A DNA stretch of 64,000 bases, taken from the NCBI GenBank assembly GCA_029706075.1, contig JAINUG010000115.1:802501-866500 (forward strand). The letters run 5' to 3'. Source of the stretch: Aldrovandia affinis. Its lineage: Eukaryota > Chordata > Actinopteri > Notacanthiformes > Halosauridae. Positions 10,500-21,256 of the stretch are shown here, piece after piece. A program made the translations under genes and the position numbers. The notes below the pieces were generated by a model. That model did no database searches, was not told the DNA's origin, and was given only the letters and a program-made list of their open reading frames with translations. Within the stretch, counting starts at the first letter, position 1. Each line of letters opens with the position of its first letter.

Positions 10500-11568
10500 A
10501 AAATAGCAAAACGTTGGGGCCTCCCAGGTGGTCTAGTGGTTACAACGTTTGACGTTCGTTCAACTGGGGTTCGATTCCACTGGCCGCGCCAGAGTTGGCC
10601 AGAGTTGGCCACCGGGGGCGGCGATTGGCTGTTTGCCCCAGTGTTACGCCCCTTTACTTTGTATTAGCACTACGTCGTGTTTCCTTTTGGATTTGCCTGC
10701 TGCTGTGTTTCCTTGATTTCTCCCCGTTAGGTGGAGATGGCGTCACTACCCTGCTGGGACCTGCTTGAGGATGGTTTCCAGGGGAACCCTCCAAGCAACG
10801 TGGCGAGAGAAGATGCAGCTGGACATCGCTGGGCTACATCACCGAAGAGACTTTTAAAAAGATGCGGGACTATATATAGTGGTTGCCACCTGAATGCCAT
10901 CAGTTCCCTTTACGACATTGTTAATTACAGCTTGGTGATTGCGTTACTCTGATTATCCGCCTAGTTGCTAATGAATAAATATTGCTATTCGTAATACCAT
11001 TTTTGGGAACTCCGAGGAGAAGACCTCCCCTATCATCTTCGAGGGTCTGGAACCGCTAGCTGGCTGCCCGGTGAGACCTTGCAACCTGCTTTTGTCTTTT
11101 AAAGGACTTTCATGTTATAAATAGAGAGAACCATCATCAAATGTATTCATATTAATAAATATATGTCTAACTTTTCTATACCACTGTTTCACTGGTACTC
11201 CTTACAGGTTGTGGTTATTGATTAAGTGGCTTAGTGTTATGTCCGATATTATACGCCTGGTTATTACAACGCAGGTTGATTTCTATCCGTAACACCCAGG
11301 GAGGGGGGAAGGAAGCCGACAGGAAGTTCGCTGCACACAGGAGTGCCTCTGTAGTACCGGAGTTATGGTCGACAGCCTGGCGAGTGCCATCTCGGAGGAT
11401 GCCTTTTGTCACTGCCGGTCACAGGGCTATGGCAGCGAACTCACAATATGAGGGGGGGATTGACATGAAAAAGAGAGGATGTACGTAATTGGCTACTAGA
11501 CTGGGAGAAAATGGGAGAAAAATCTGAAACAAATTCATAAAAAAAAAAAAAAAAAATAGCAAAACGTT
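10500..11568 (+). repeat. tRNA-derived SINE with target-site duplication, split by a solo LTR
   Basis: The tRNA-like head has A box TGGTCTAGTGG and B box GGTTCGATTCC, resembling tRNA-Glu. The body runs 10516-10641 and resumes at 11300 to a poly-A tail at 11552. The SINE is bounded by the perfect 16-bp duplication AAAATAGCAAAACGTT at 10500-10515 and 11553-11568, evidence of LINE-mediated insertion. A second copy of the same family lies uninterrupted at 31660-32015 and confirms the join across the LTR (GCCCCAGG followed by GAAGG...). Transcription would be by RNA polymerase III. Confidence 0.88.
10642..11294 (+). mobile_element. Solo LTR (653 bp) inside a SINE
   Basis: Starts TGTTACG and ends CGTAACA, an inverted terminal match, and is flanked by the perfect 5-bp duplication CCCAG (10637-10641 and 11295-11299). 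It contains a TATA-like TATATATAG near 10870 and an AATAAA near 10975, so the plus strand is the likely sense strand. No internal retroelement coding remains. The family is different from the LTR at 7875. Confidence 0.88.
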
Positions 11569-11740
11569 TATTAGGTGCATAAATGAGGTGGTTCATTGAT
11601 ATTTATGCCTTCCTCAGGATGCAACGTCAATGCACCGTTTGATCTTCACCTCATGTTAAAGCATTTCTTTCTCGGGTGTCTTTCAAGATGACAATTCCCC
11701 CATCCACAGAGCAGTACAGTAGTATTGAGAGTAGTAGTAG

Positions 11741-12631
11741 TACAGGTAATAAAGGAATAAAGGAAACACCAACATAAAGTGTCTTAATAGGGCCACCACG
11801 AGCTGCCAGAACAGCTTTAATGCACCATGGCATACATTCTGTCTATATAAATAAAAAGTGTCTGGAACTGGAGGGATGTAACACCATTCTTCCACAAGAA
11901 ACTCCATCATTTGGTGTTTTGTTGATGATGGTGTAAAATGCTCTCAGGTGCTGCTCCAGATTCTAGCATAATGTTCAATTAGGGTGAGATCTGATAACTA
12001 AGACAGCATATGATTTACATCAGTTTTATGCTCATCAAACCATTCAGTGACCACTCATGCCCTGTGGATGAGGGCATTGTCATCCTGAAGAGACCACATC
12101 CATCACCCACACCAGAACAGAGCTGCCAGAACCCTTCACTATGGTAAACAAGCACTTTGGCCTGTAGGTGTCTTTTGGCTTGCACCACACATGGACTCAT
12201 CCACTTGTTGAGATTATGAGATTAATATTTGCAGTCAACTGATTCAGAGTCAGTTTTGTCTTGCATCTCAAACCAATGCACAGACATTATGGTCTAGGAG
12301 TATACACTTTTGACCACAGTTGCCCTAGTTGATGATGTATTTCCCTCAGACTTCTATGACATCACCTAAGCCACTGCTCCTCATGAAACATTAGCAAGTT
12401 GAGCAGTCTTCATCACTGAAACTCCTGTCAAACATACCCCAACAGTCACCCTTCTTTCAAAGTCAGTACAATCTCTTCTAGCCATGGTAGCCAAAATAAT
12501 TGGCAACTGGCCCTGCCCAGCATTTTTATACATGACCCTAAGCATGATGGGATGTTAATTGCTTAATCAACTCAGGAACCACACCTGTGTGGAAGCACCT
12601 GCTTTCAATATATTTAGTATCCTTCATTTAC
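11741..12631 (-). mobile_element. Decayed Tc1-like transposon, 3' part of transposase
   Basis: Terminal sequence TACAGGTAAT...AAAGGAAACACC matches, inverted, the GTGTTTCCTTTAT...CACCTG at 15790-15817, so this and the short piece 15786-15818 are one element split by a LINE. Minus-strand translation gives transposase fragments: QDDNALIHRA around the second catalytic aspartate (12076-12084), then LVEEWCYIPP, and KAVLAARGGP near the C terminus, all typical of Tc1/mariner transposases. The fragments lie in different frames with stops, so it is dead. A related truncated copy is at 29695-30412. Confidence 0.8.
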
Positions 12632-12700
12632 ATAAGAACATAAGAATACATAATGATGAGAACGGGCCGTTCGGCCCATCTAGGCTCATCATGTCCTAAT

Positions 12701-13213
12701 CTAAAGAGTATCTAGTACTACATCTAGCCTGAACTTGAATAACCCAAGCGTTTTTGCCTCTACTACCTGCATGACCTGGCAAGCTGTTCCAGGCATTGAC
12801 AACTCTCTGTGTAAAGAAAAACGTCCTGTGTGTTTGCCTTTAACAAATTTCCACCTGTGGCCTCTTGTTCTGCTGACCCCACTTATCTTAAAAAATCTTT
12901 GGTATTTTACTTTGTTAATCCCTTTTAGGAATTTAAAGACTTCAATCAAATCCCCCCTAAGTCTCCGTTTGCTAAGAATAAATAGATTGAGTGCCTTAAG
13001 TCTATCATCATAACTTTTACCTTTCATACCAGGTATCAGTTTAGTTGCCCTTCTTTGGACTTTTTCAATATATACTTTTTCTATATCTTTCTTGTAGTGC
13101 GGTGCCCAGAACTGCACACAGTATTCTAAGTAAGGTCTGACAAAGGCATTATATAACATTAATATAACCTCCTTTGATTTATACTCAGTACTTTTTGCTA
13201 TGTATCCCAGCAT
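12701..13213 (-). pseudogene. CR1 ORF2: C-terminal region
   Basis: 170 residues with LMLYNAFVRPYLEYCVQFW, KVQRRATKLIPG, RRLRGDLIEVFK and LFKFRLDVVLD, the conserved tail downstream of the reverse transcriptase in CR1/L2-like elements. Terminates shortly before the 3' repeat end of the LINE. A second diverged copy of the same tail is at 49716-49978. Confidence 0.85.
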
Positions 13214-13937
13214 CCTGTTGGCTTTTTTTCACTGCTGTAGCACACTGCTTTGATGCAGATAGACTTTGATCAACTACAATTCCTAAGTCCTTTTCAAATT
13301 GAACACCTACTAACTTTTCTCCTCCCATAAAATACTCCTGTCTAATGTTTTTATTTCCCACATGCATAACTTTACATTTAGCAATATTGAATGTCATCTG
13401 CCATGTATCTGCAAATTTTGGGATTTTGTTTAAATCATCTTGGATAACTTTAGTCGATTCCAAACTGTTTGCCAAACCCCCAAGTTTAGTATCATCTGCA
13501 AATTTAATGATTTTGCTACTAATGTCCATATCAAGATCATTTATGTAAATAAGGAAGAGCAGAGGTCCCAGCACCGATCCCTGTGGGACACCACTGCCCA
13601 CAGCACCGAGGTCAGATTTGGCCCCACCTACTGTTACTCTTTGTATTCGCCCTTGCAGCCAATTATGAACCCACTCTGAAACTACTCCTGCAATTCCTAC
13701 TGAATTCATTTTAGTAATGAGCCTCTCATGTGGTACCTTGTCAAATGCTTTCTGAAAGTCCAAATATATAATATCATAAGCCTGGTTCAGGTCAACACAC
13801 TTTGTAGCCTCTTCGGAAAAGTCCAGGAGGTTTGTTAGGCATGACCTCCCGTTGAGAAATCCATGTTGGCTCTCCCTTAAAATACTATTATTTTTCAAGA
13901 ATGATTCCAACTTATTCCTAATAATACATTCCAGCAT
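13185..13937 (-). pseudogene. CR1 ORF2: reverse transcriptase core
   Basis: 250 residues holding the polymerase blocks: ESQHGFLNGRSC, IYLDFQKAFDKVPHE, SGVPQGSVLGPLLFLIYINDL and KFADDTKL with the catalytic aspartates. This block is free of stops and is the best-preserved part of the element. It shifts frame at about 13200 into the C-terminal segment, close to SKKY. Confidence 0.9.
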
Positions 13938-14019
13938 TTTACATGCGATGCAAGTTAAACTGACAGGCCTATAGTTCCGTGGGTCAGTACAGTCCCCCTT
14001 CTAATATATTGGAATTATA

Positions 14020-14325
14020 CTACCCTGCTTCCAGTAATCTGGTATTTCTCCAGTGATTGTGGATTGAATGAAAATATCTGTCAATGGTTATAATTTCCCC
14101 AAGTTCTTTGAGTACTCTGGGATATATGCCATCCGGGCCTGCTTCCTTATTTGTCTTAAGTTTTTGTCGTTTTTGTAGTACTTCTATGTCCCTTATCTCA
14201 AAGTCCTCCAAAACATTCTGTACCTTGTCTATACATTTAGGCATATTTATAACCTTTTCTCTAGTAAAGCTCTCCACAAAGTAACTGTTTAGTGTGTTTG
14301 CAATATCCTTATTATTATAAACCAA
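14020..14325 (-). pseudogene. CR1 ORF2: linker before the reverse transcriptase
   Basis: Reads NTLNSYFVESFTRE and KTNKEAGPDGIYPRVLKELG. The AGPDGI.P.VLKE motif marks the entry to the LINE reverse transcriptase. Broken from its neighbours by frameshifts at about 14330-14820 and 13940-14020. Confidence 0.8.
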
Positions 14326-14820
14326 AGTTCCAAAGTTAATGCATTAAGAAAAGTACCTTATTCTTAATGCATTTAACCTCATACTTAACTTTCCTTTTTC
14401 TACTACAATATTGAAAAAACTTCTTAGGATTACTTTTTGCATCTTGGGAAATTTTAATTTCAAACCGCCTTTTAGCTGATCTTATTTCCTTTTTAGCCTT
14501 AGCCCGCATATTACAATAATCTAACTTGTTTCTCTCTGAATTATCCTTTTTATATACTCTGTAAATTTCTTTTGCCTCAAAATCTTCCGTAAAGATTTAG
14601 TCATCCACTGCGGAGACTGTTTTTTCATCCTATTTTTCTTTACTTTGGGGATAAATTTACACTGTACATCTACAATAACCCTTTTTCATTCACAGTTCTG
14701 CAATCTAGAAGTTTTACCCAATCTATATTACTTAAATTCTCTCTCATTTTATTAAAGTCAGCTCGTCTAAAATTAAAAATGTGAGAGTTAGAGGAGGCTG
14801 TCTTAACTTGCCAAAAAATA

Positions 14821-15432
14821 TCAAAAATAACTGCCTATTGGTTCTCCTACCTCTGTGCTGCAAATTCTATCATGATTGTTACACAAAACCAGATCCAGTA
14901 TTGATTTCCCTCTCATAGGCTGAGTAACAGACTGTACCAAAAAGCAGTCATTGACCATATCTAAAAACTCCTCTTCACATTTGCCCTGACCTGTCACTAT
15001 CTCCCAATTGATAGAGGGGTAATTGAAGTCGCCCATTATTATCGTCTCTCCTTCAGCACAGATTTGTTTTATGTTACCAAAGAGCGTACTATTTATGTTA
15101 CTGTCTGAAGCTGGAGGTCTATAGCATACTCCTATATTAAGGCCCTTCTCACGATCTTCCAATAATCTAATCCAGATGTCCTCACAAGAAACAAATGAGT
15201 TTATACCTGGAATTTCATGCACATTAAGATTGTCTTTCACATAAAGGGCCACTCCCCCTCCTCTTTTATTAGTTCTATCCTTCCTAAACAATTTGTACCC
15301 CTCTACATTATATTCATCCCAAACTACTGCGACAAGCCATGTCTCAGTAATCCCAACAATGTCATAACCCCCATTCAACATGACAGCCTCCAGTTCAAAA
15401 AATTTTTTTTTATGCTTCTCGCATTTAAACAC
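14821..15432 (-). pseudogene. CR1 ORF2: apurinic-type endonuclease domain
   Basis: About 200 residues with the LINE endonuclease motifs in order: GITETWL, GGGVALYVKDN, CYRPP, GDFNYPSINW and ILDLVLCN. It would nick target DNA during target-primed reverse transcription. The expected final SDH-type motif after EVGEPIG is lost to a stop, so the domain ends early and is out of frame with the next part. Confidence 0.85.
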
Positions 15433-15645
15433 ATGAGCTTCAGAGCCTTACTCACACTTACGTTGTCCTTCCCCTCCACACCTGAGTGTGCCGAACCACC
15501 TCTATTCACATTATGATCTAAAAATCTTTATTAATTATATCCTCAGATTTATTATACTCCGCCCTGGTATCTTCCATCTGGGCAGTCTGTACCTCCCTAT
15601 CCATAATACTACTACTACTAATTTCCCTCCCTGCCCCCCCAGTCC

Positions 15646-15785
15646 CTAGTGTAAATATTCCTCCGCTATCCTAAGCATACGCTGGCCCAATGCATCTGTA
15701 CCCCTCCGGTTCAAGTGTAACCCGTCCCAGTTGTACAGGTCACCCCTGTTCCAAAAGGAGTCCCAGTGCCCCATAAACCCCATAT
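15646..15785 (-). pseudogene. CR1 ORF1 remnant: end of an SGNH-hydrolase (esterase) domain
   Basis: Minus-strand frame ending at the TAG read at 15648-15646: MGHWDSFWNRGDLYNWDG, then LHLNRRGTDALGQRMLRI, then AEEYLH. DGLHLNRRG (15700-15726) is the DxxH block of SGNH/GDSL hydrolases, known from the ORF1 of several CR1 and L2 elements. The rest of the domain, including the nucleophile serine, is lost to the 5' truncation at 15785. Confidence 0.7.
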
Positions 15786-15818
15786 TCAAGTGTTTCCTTT
15801 ATTTGGGCAGCCACCTGA
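15786..15818 (-). mobile_element. Tc1-like transposon, distal terminal repeat
   Basis: TCAAGTGTTTCCTTTATTT followed by GGGCAGCCACCTG, the inverted counterpart of the end at 11741, and the same sequence as the end of the copy at 30375-30412. Together with 11741-12631 it gives an element of about 0.92 kb before the LINE arrived. Confidence 0.75.
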
Positions 15819-16289
15819 AGTTGCTCAATGGTTTGAGAAGCAAGACACGGACATTATTCTTTTTTTTTGTTTACTACCTATATATGTAACAAATAAACCG
15901 GGTGTTGCAACAATTCCTTTCATTTCAAATTAAAGGCAGTAAACTGGAACCTGCAAACAATGAGCTCCCTGGAAATGGGATGACAGATGAGTCAAAGAAT
16001 GACGCAGGGCATTTGCTTCCTGTCACCTGGCAGTGAACAAACAGGGCCCCCGTCAGATATGGAGTGCAATCTGCATCTGCCTAGCAACACGTGTTTGTTT
16101 TAGAGCTTTTAGTTTAAACGTACCCGTGCGCCAGGCTTCGCTCTGAAAAACAGAGGAGAAAGAGGAGGAGAAGGAGGGAAAAGTGTTGGGCAACCGTTAG
16201 CTCGCTGCACACATTAAGGGCTAGCGTTGAGAGTGGGAGAAAGGGGGAGGGAGACCACCCAGCTGCCTCATGGGAGACGACGCAATTTG

Positions 16290-17597
16290 CAGAGTGACGT
16301 CACGGAAAGTGCTGACACAACCACTTCTGTCGCCCACGCTCCACATTTGCCCCTCGATTAAAAAGCATTCATTTTATATTTAGAAAGCACAATGGCATGA
16401 TTGCACAAGCACACAAGGACGACGATTGACGAGGGAGACCAGTTCGGCATCTGCTGTAGACCGGAAATGTGCAGCGGCGGGCGAGCGGTGCTCGTTAGGC
16501 TGATGTGGTTCTCCGCGGTGTTCTGATGATCAGCGGGGCATGCGGGAAGAAGGGGCAACTGTCGGCGCCTAGACGCCATTTTGAAGCACGCAATTCCTGG
16601 GAAACGAAGCCCGATCTGTCCCATTAATGCAAGGCCATTGATGTTCGCTCATCACGTCTCTGAGTAACCGGGGTGTTTAGAAAAGGAAGGACCCTGTCCC
16701 AGAAGAAGTGACCCGTTGAAATAAACTATTGGTTTCAATGGGAGAGGATCACTGGAGCTCGATTCCATTTAGCTCCCTACACCACACCCGGGGGCAGTCC
16801 ATCATGACACGCTCCACTACGCCCCCTTGACAGTGACTGGCACTCTGTTGGGCGACCGCATCTGCACGGGGACTCTTGGCGATCACACATAAGCGGAGGG
16901 AAACGATCAATAACGCAAGAGGACGGCTCCCGTCAAACCACTGCGCTATTTGTGCCAGATTTATAGGGCTTCCAGTAAAGGTTGTGGAAGACGACGTCCC
17001 CCTGTATTTGAGCTGTTTATTACGACTGCACAGATTTAGTTATTATCTGTACCCTCCGCTGTCAGCTGTTTCGGCTCAAAAGGGACACGGGAGCTTATAT
17101 TAAAACGCGTTTATAAGCCACGTGGAACATCACTCGCGAGCGCTGCAAGACACGCCAAGGATAAGCGCAAGCTGACAGAAAACAATGGCGTGTGGGTAGG
17201 ATTTTGGACTCTTTGGTGTGTATTACATCTATTTTCATTGGGCGTAAACAAATCATATTAAGATTAAGAAAGGGTCTGGTTCTTCCCACCCACCTCAAAA
17301 ATGTGTGGGTGGGTGATCTGGCATGAGCCCCGCCCCCCTGCCAATCATTCTGATGTGCCAGAAGAGTGGAAGAATGAAAAAATGCCTACAAAACGCTGCC
17401 ACTCTGAAAACCCAGCCCTTAAAACAACAACGACTGTGCAGTCGGAAAGCCATTTAGTCTTAGTGCGCTCGATTTTCACCTCCTCCCTCTGCCTCTGACT
17501 CACTGACTCCCTCCTCTCGTCTCTCGACCATCTCCGTTGTCGAGGATGTGTGGTTGTCATGGCTACCCTCTCTGCCGCTTTCTCCTCCTCTTTCCTG

Positions 17598-17629
<32 letters not shown>

Positions 17630-17860
17630 GTCCATTTTTCCTGCCGCCTCACTCGCTCGATCTTCTCGGTGACGCAAGCGCGGCGTGGAGCTCGACGGAC
17701 ATTTTACTTAGGGAGGGATGACTGACGACCCCAGCCTGGATCTGTCCTCGCTGCCGACAGGTGGGAGGGAAGCATCGCCCACACGGCGAAGCAAAGCTCC
17801 GGCATGCGATGTCTGCGCTCCGAACGATTGCCAGATTCCACCGCATTGATATCGCCCTCA
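16290..17860. promoter_or_regulatory. CpG-rich island, candidate unannotated promoter
   Basis: CpG is frequent here (for example in 16435-16575 and 16850-16930) while the flanks are CpG-poor. It contains a full CRE TGACGTCA at 16295-16302 and, on the minus strand at 16572-16583, CAAAATGGCGTC, which fits the YY1 motif often found just downstream of transcription starts. A minus-strand open frame at 16358-16624 overlaps that motif but has no recognised homologue. A CT-rich stretch lies at 17597-17632. It is about 11 kb upstream of pcsk1 and 24 kb upstream of cast. It could serve a non-coding RNA, a distant alternative first exon, or an enhancer. Confidence 0.5.
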
Positions 17861-19111
17861 AGCCCACCCCCACCACCAGCCCCACCTCGATCTGAAAACA
17901 GAGCAACAGCCAGTACAGGAAGACGCTGACGAATCCTCTGCTCCCCACATTTGGCGGGTATCTGAAAATGAGTTTCAGCCCTTTTGTCTTTCGGACTGTC
18001 CACGGTGACATGGGGCGATGGGGCGGAATTGGTCACATGCTTGGCTTAGAATTATTTACACCCAGATAATTTTCTCTCCACTTTTTGGACTTGCCTATGA
18101 ATATTCAATTTCCAACCTACTAGGCCAGTGCTTGGCAGCTGTGGTCTCTTTGGGCTGGCTGCTTTTTTTCTTGTAACGTAATCCACCCACACATCCCTCC
18201 ATCCATTTCCAGCAACAGCATCATCCATTTGAGGGTCTTGGTGAGCCAGAGCCAAGCCCAGCAAGTGTGAGATTGGGAATAGAGGAAAAGAGCTACTGGG
18301 AGTGCTACCTATTCATACCCAAACCCAAACTCTGTTTACATGCAACACAGACAAATTATGTAAGTGAAAGGAACGCCCACTGGTCAATTTACTGTAAAAT
18401 GTGAAATGTGTTGTGCTTCGCCCGTTTGCCCCATGACCAAAGATGGGCTGTCCCTGTAATTACAGGGACCAAAATGGCAGCCTGTCACTTCATAAAATTA
18501 CCTAAATCAGCTAATTAGGTTCTGCCCTAATTACGTGAGGAAATTATCAGAAATAATGGTGGGGGAGCGGCTGGATTTGATCGTAGCAGGCGCAGACGCG
18601 ACATGCCCCCTCTGATTTCCAGCACACCGCGGAGTGGATGGCGCACTTGGCGATTCGTGCGAGGCGAGTCAAAAGCGTTGATTAGAAATGGGCTGGAGGG
18701 TTAATTAAGCCCCGACTCGCCAGCGGGTGGGAAAGGGCTGCCGGAGTGGATGGCGTTATTTCCCCCGCCCCCTGGGGTGCCAGGCCTGCAGGTGAGTCAC
18801 ATGCAAGCGAGGGCCAAGGAGCTGGCACCGTGGGGAGTGGAATCCTCTCCTTTGGCGAGCCTAATCTCGCCCTTTACGAGCAGCCGAGCCATTGTGTCCC
18901 TGCAAACACTCGGGCTTGATCTGTGACATGATCTGGAGTGGGCAGAGAGAGGGCCCCATTCACCGGCCGGCCAGGCAGTGCAGCATGTTTGCTCATGAGT
19001 CCATCTGGAGCCCATTCAGGGAGAGGCTGCTCTGGAGGGGGGGCTGGACCACAGCCCAAACCTCTCCAATCCATACCTAGGGATGACCAGGCTTATCGAA
19101 ATCACTCTGTT

Positions 19112-19322
19112 ACACACACAAACACACACCAGTGGACATACACACAAACACACACACATGCACACAAGCATGCGCGCACACACACACACACAGACTAACA
19201 GACAAACACACACACACACACACACCCATGGACACACACACACACACACACACACAGACACACACACGCGTGGACAAACACACAAACATACACACAACAC
19301 ACACACACACACACACAAACCT
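19112..19322. repeat. Interrupted (CA)n repeat
   Basis: About 210 bp of CACA with AG, AT and CG interruptions. The Cys/Val and His/Thr open frames over it are low-complexity artefacts. A shorter CA tract follows at 19603-19622. Confidence 0.95.
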
Positions 19323-20324
19323 ACCCAAAGATGCACACATAATAATAATTAATTTCATTATAGGCCACTATTTAAAAAACCTCAAAGATGCTGTACAGAG
19401 TAGTTAAAAAAATAACATCAAAGGCATGGAATGGAAATCGGAGACAAAATGATATAATACAAAAAACACAACAATCAATTTAAACTTTGATATAAAAGCA
19501 AATATCTGTTGAATAAAACTAGAAGGCCATGTAGTTTCCATAATAAAAAGATTGTAAAAGTGAGTCGAACCTTGAATCAGACACCTACAGATGTTGTGTC
19601 ACGCACACACACACACACACACGTGCGCACGTGCATTCACACACCTTATTCAAGTTGATTCCTTGCCCAGTCACGTCTTACCGCTTGCACAGAATACTCT
19701 GGAGCATCTCAGTTTCAGTAACAAATGTTCCATACACAAAGGGAGAGATACAAGCGACCCAAACAAACCAGGATGGTCCTCCAAGTGCTTTCCAGGAATC
19801 AAATCAATGGGAGAGTGAACAGGCATTGAAAAATGCAACACCAGCACAATGAGTAAGCGCATCAGTGACCTCTTTTGTCATGGGCTCCCTTAACGTAGTC
19901 ACAGTAACACGGGTGTGGCCGTGAGCCAATGGAAGAGCCAGGCAGGTGGAGGAAATGAGCCCTGCTGCTTCCCCCGATGGACCAATCACTGACCGCTGCT
20001 GTCGCTCCCCTCCCCAACAGTGAATGGAGCTGCTGCTGAGCCAGTGAGCTGAAGGAGATGTTACCTGGCTGACACACACGGTCTGACTGTAGCAACGTTC
20101 CAGCAACGTATTGCGCCAACACAGAGACAACGTATTGTGAATGGGCTGGTGCTTCCTGTGACCAATGTCAAGACCCTCAAGTCAAGCGCTGAGAGCAGCT
20201 GCTAAGGATTCGCAGAAAATCATCGGCAAGTTTAGACAGGACAAGTCCCACTGAAAGGTCCAGCTGATCACAACTGGATTCATTTGTGGTTCAAGTGGAG
20301 ACAGCCAGTGTTCCTACTGCTTCA

Positions 20325-20530
20325 AAAAGCACCCCCTAGCTATTCACCAGGTCCTACAGGTTAGTGAAGTAAGAGTGGATGAAGGGGAAGAAGAGGAGGA
20401 CAAGGAACACTAAGGCCAGGTTCCTTGAGTTACCACTGCGTCCGCATCCCCCTAGTGACTCACCAGCCACTTACAGGTTACCAGCTGACGTCAATCGAGG
20501 AGGAGTGGAAGAAGAAGAGGAACAGGATAA
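20325..20530. repeat. Imperfect tandem duplication, about 120-bp unit
   Basis: CCCCCTAG...TCACCAG...TACAGGTTA followed by a GA-rich run (GAAGAAGAGGAGGACAAGGA) occurs twice, at about 20331-20412 and 20448-20530, with AGCTGACGTCA motifs in or after the second copy (20489 and 20585). Confidence 0.6.
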
Positions 20531-20733
20531 CAGACGTTAGGGGGAGAAGAAACCTGAAAACAGGGATTCAGCAGATAAGGAGAGCTGACGTCAGGTCTTT
20601 CTAAATTGCTACCATACAAAACCAAATATAATTACCCACTAATTCCTCCAGATACCCATAGCTGAGCAATGTACAGACATTTCTTAACTAAGTCAGCACA
20701 TTTGTAATAGAAGAACATAGATTTTCTCCTTAA

Positions 20734-20830
20734 TGGCTCACTCAGTAAAGGCAGTCACCATGAGTGCGGGCTGAGACCTGTAGCCCAGATATTGCTAGCT
20801 CAAATTAGGGCTTGACATTAGCTGGCTACA
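20734..20830 (+). repeat. tRNA-derived SINE fragment
   Basis: TGGCTCACTCAGTAAAGGCA followed by GTGCGGGCTGAGACCTGTAG resembles a tRNA head and is related to the copies at 1499 and, inverted, at 23150-23362. Truncated downstream. Confidence 0.5.
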
Positions 20831-21013
20831 AACATAAACAAAGTTAAGATATTTTACCTTAGCTTACAATCACAGTCCTAAATACTGGTGCTACAGACGG
20901 AATGACAGAGAAACTTTAATGGCAACAAATGTTTCAGATGCTCTGACTGGCTGAAATGTTTCATCTGAGATGATAAGAAACATGATAAATAATTTAGGTT
21001 TCGATTTGAAAAG

Positions 21014-21256
21014 GGCGGCACGGTGGTGCAGTGGTTTTTGTTGAACCCAGGGAGGGGCCATGTGCGGAGTTTGCATGTTTCCCGTGTCCGCGTGGGTTTC
21101 CTCCGGAACTCCGGTTTGCTTCCAAAGACATCATGTATTATATTGAATCCTTTTGCGATGGATTGGCGACCTGTCCAAAGTTTCTTCTGCAGGCTCCAGC
21201 CACCCCCGCGACCCTGACCAGGAAAAGCTAGATAATGGATGGATGGATGGATGGAT
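21014..21256 (+). repeat. tRNA-derived SINE with (GGAT)n tail
   Basis: Opens GGCGGCACGGTGGTGCAGTG, a well-known fish repeat head, continues GGAGTTTGCATGTTTCCCGTG and CCGCGTGGGTTTCCTCCGG, and ends CGCGACCCTGACCAGG and a GGAT tail (21234-21256). The B-box region is deleted. The same 3' half recurs at 36903-37042. Confidence 0.85.

Larger units (their letters stand above)
12632..15785 (-). mobile_element. CR1-type LINE, 5'-truncated
   Basis: A 3.15-kb non-LTR retrotransposon in minus orientation. From 5' to 3': the end of ORF1 (15646-15785), an endonuclease, a linker, a reverse transcriptase, a C-terminal region, and a 3' end of TTCTTATG-type 8-bp direct repeats (12632-12650) rather than poly-A, a hallmark of the CR1 group. 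It interrupts the Tc1-like element, which resumes at 15786. No clear target duplication, as usual for CR1. Frameshifts and stops separate the domains, so it is not autonomous. L2 or Rex1 affinity is possible; the 3' repeat and esterase favour CR1. Confidence 0.82.
18041..20730. other. Intergenic, no gene recognised
   Basis: 18440-18710 is dense in TAATTA-type homeodomain sites (TAATTACAGGG, CTAATTAGG, CTAATTACG, TTAATTAAG) and could be a conserved enhancer. 19112-19322 is an interrupted CA repeat that creates long low-complexity open frames on both strands. 20325-20530 holds an imperfect tandem duplication. I see no exons. Confidence 0.5.

Noticed and set aside
10518-10590. Possible functional tRNA-Glu gene
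   Set aside because: The tRNA-like part has mismatches in stems and continues into a SINE body with poly-A tail and target duplication. The same applies to 31665-31735 and 40385-40450.
17345-17677. Arg/Glu-rich minus-strand frame
   Set aside because: Much of it is the complement of the CT repeat near 17600; no recognised domain. The surrounding CpG island is kept as a regulatory candidate instead.
19016-19407. Cys/Val-rich and His/Thr-rich open frames on both strands
   Set aside because: They are translations of the CA repeat at 19112-19322, not genes.
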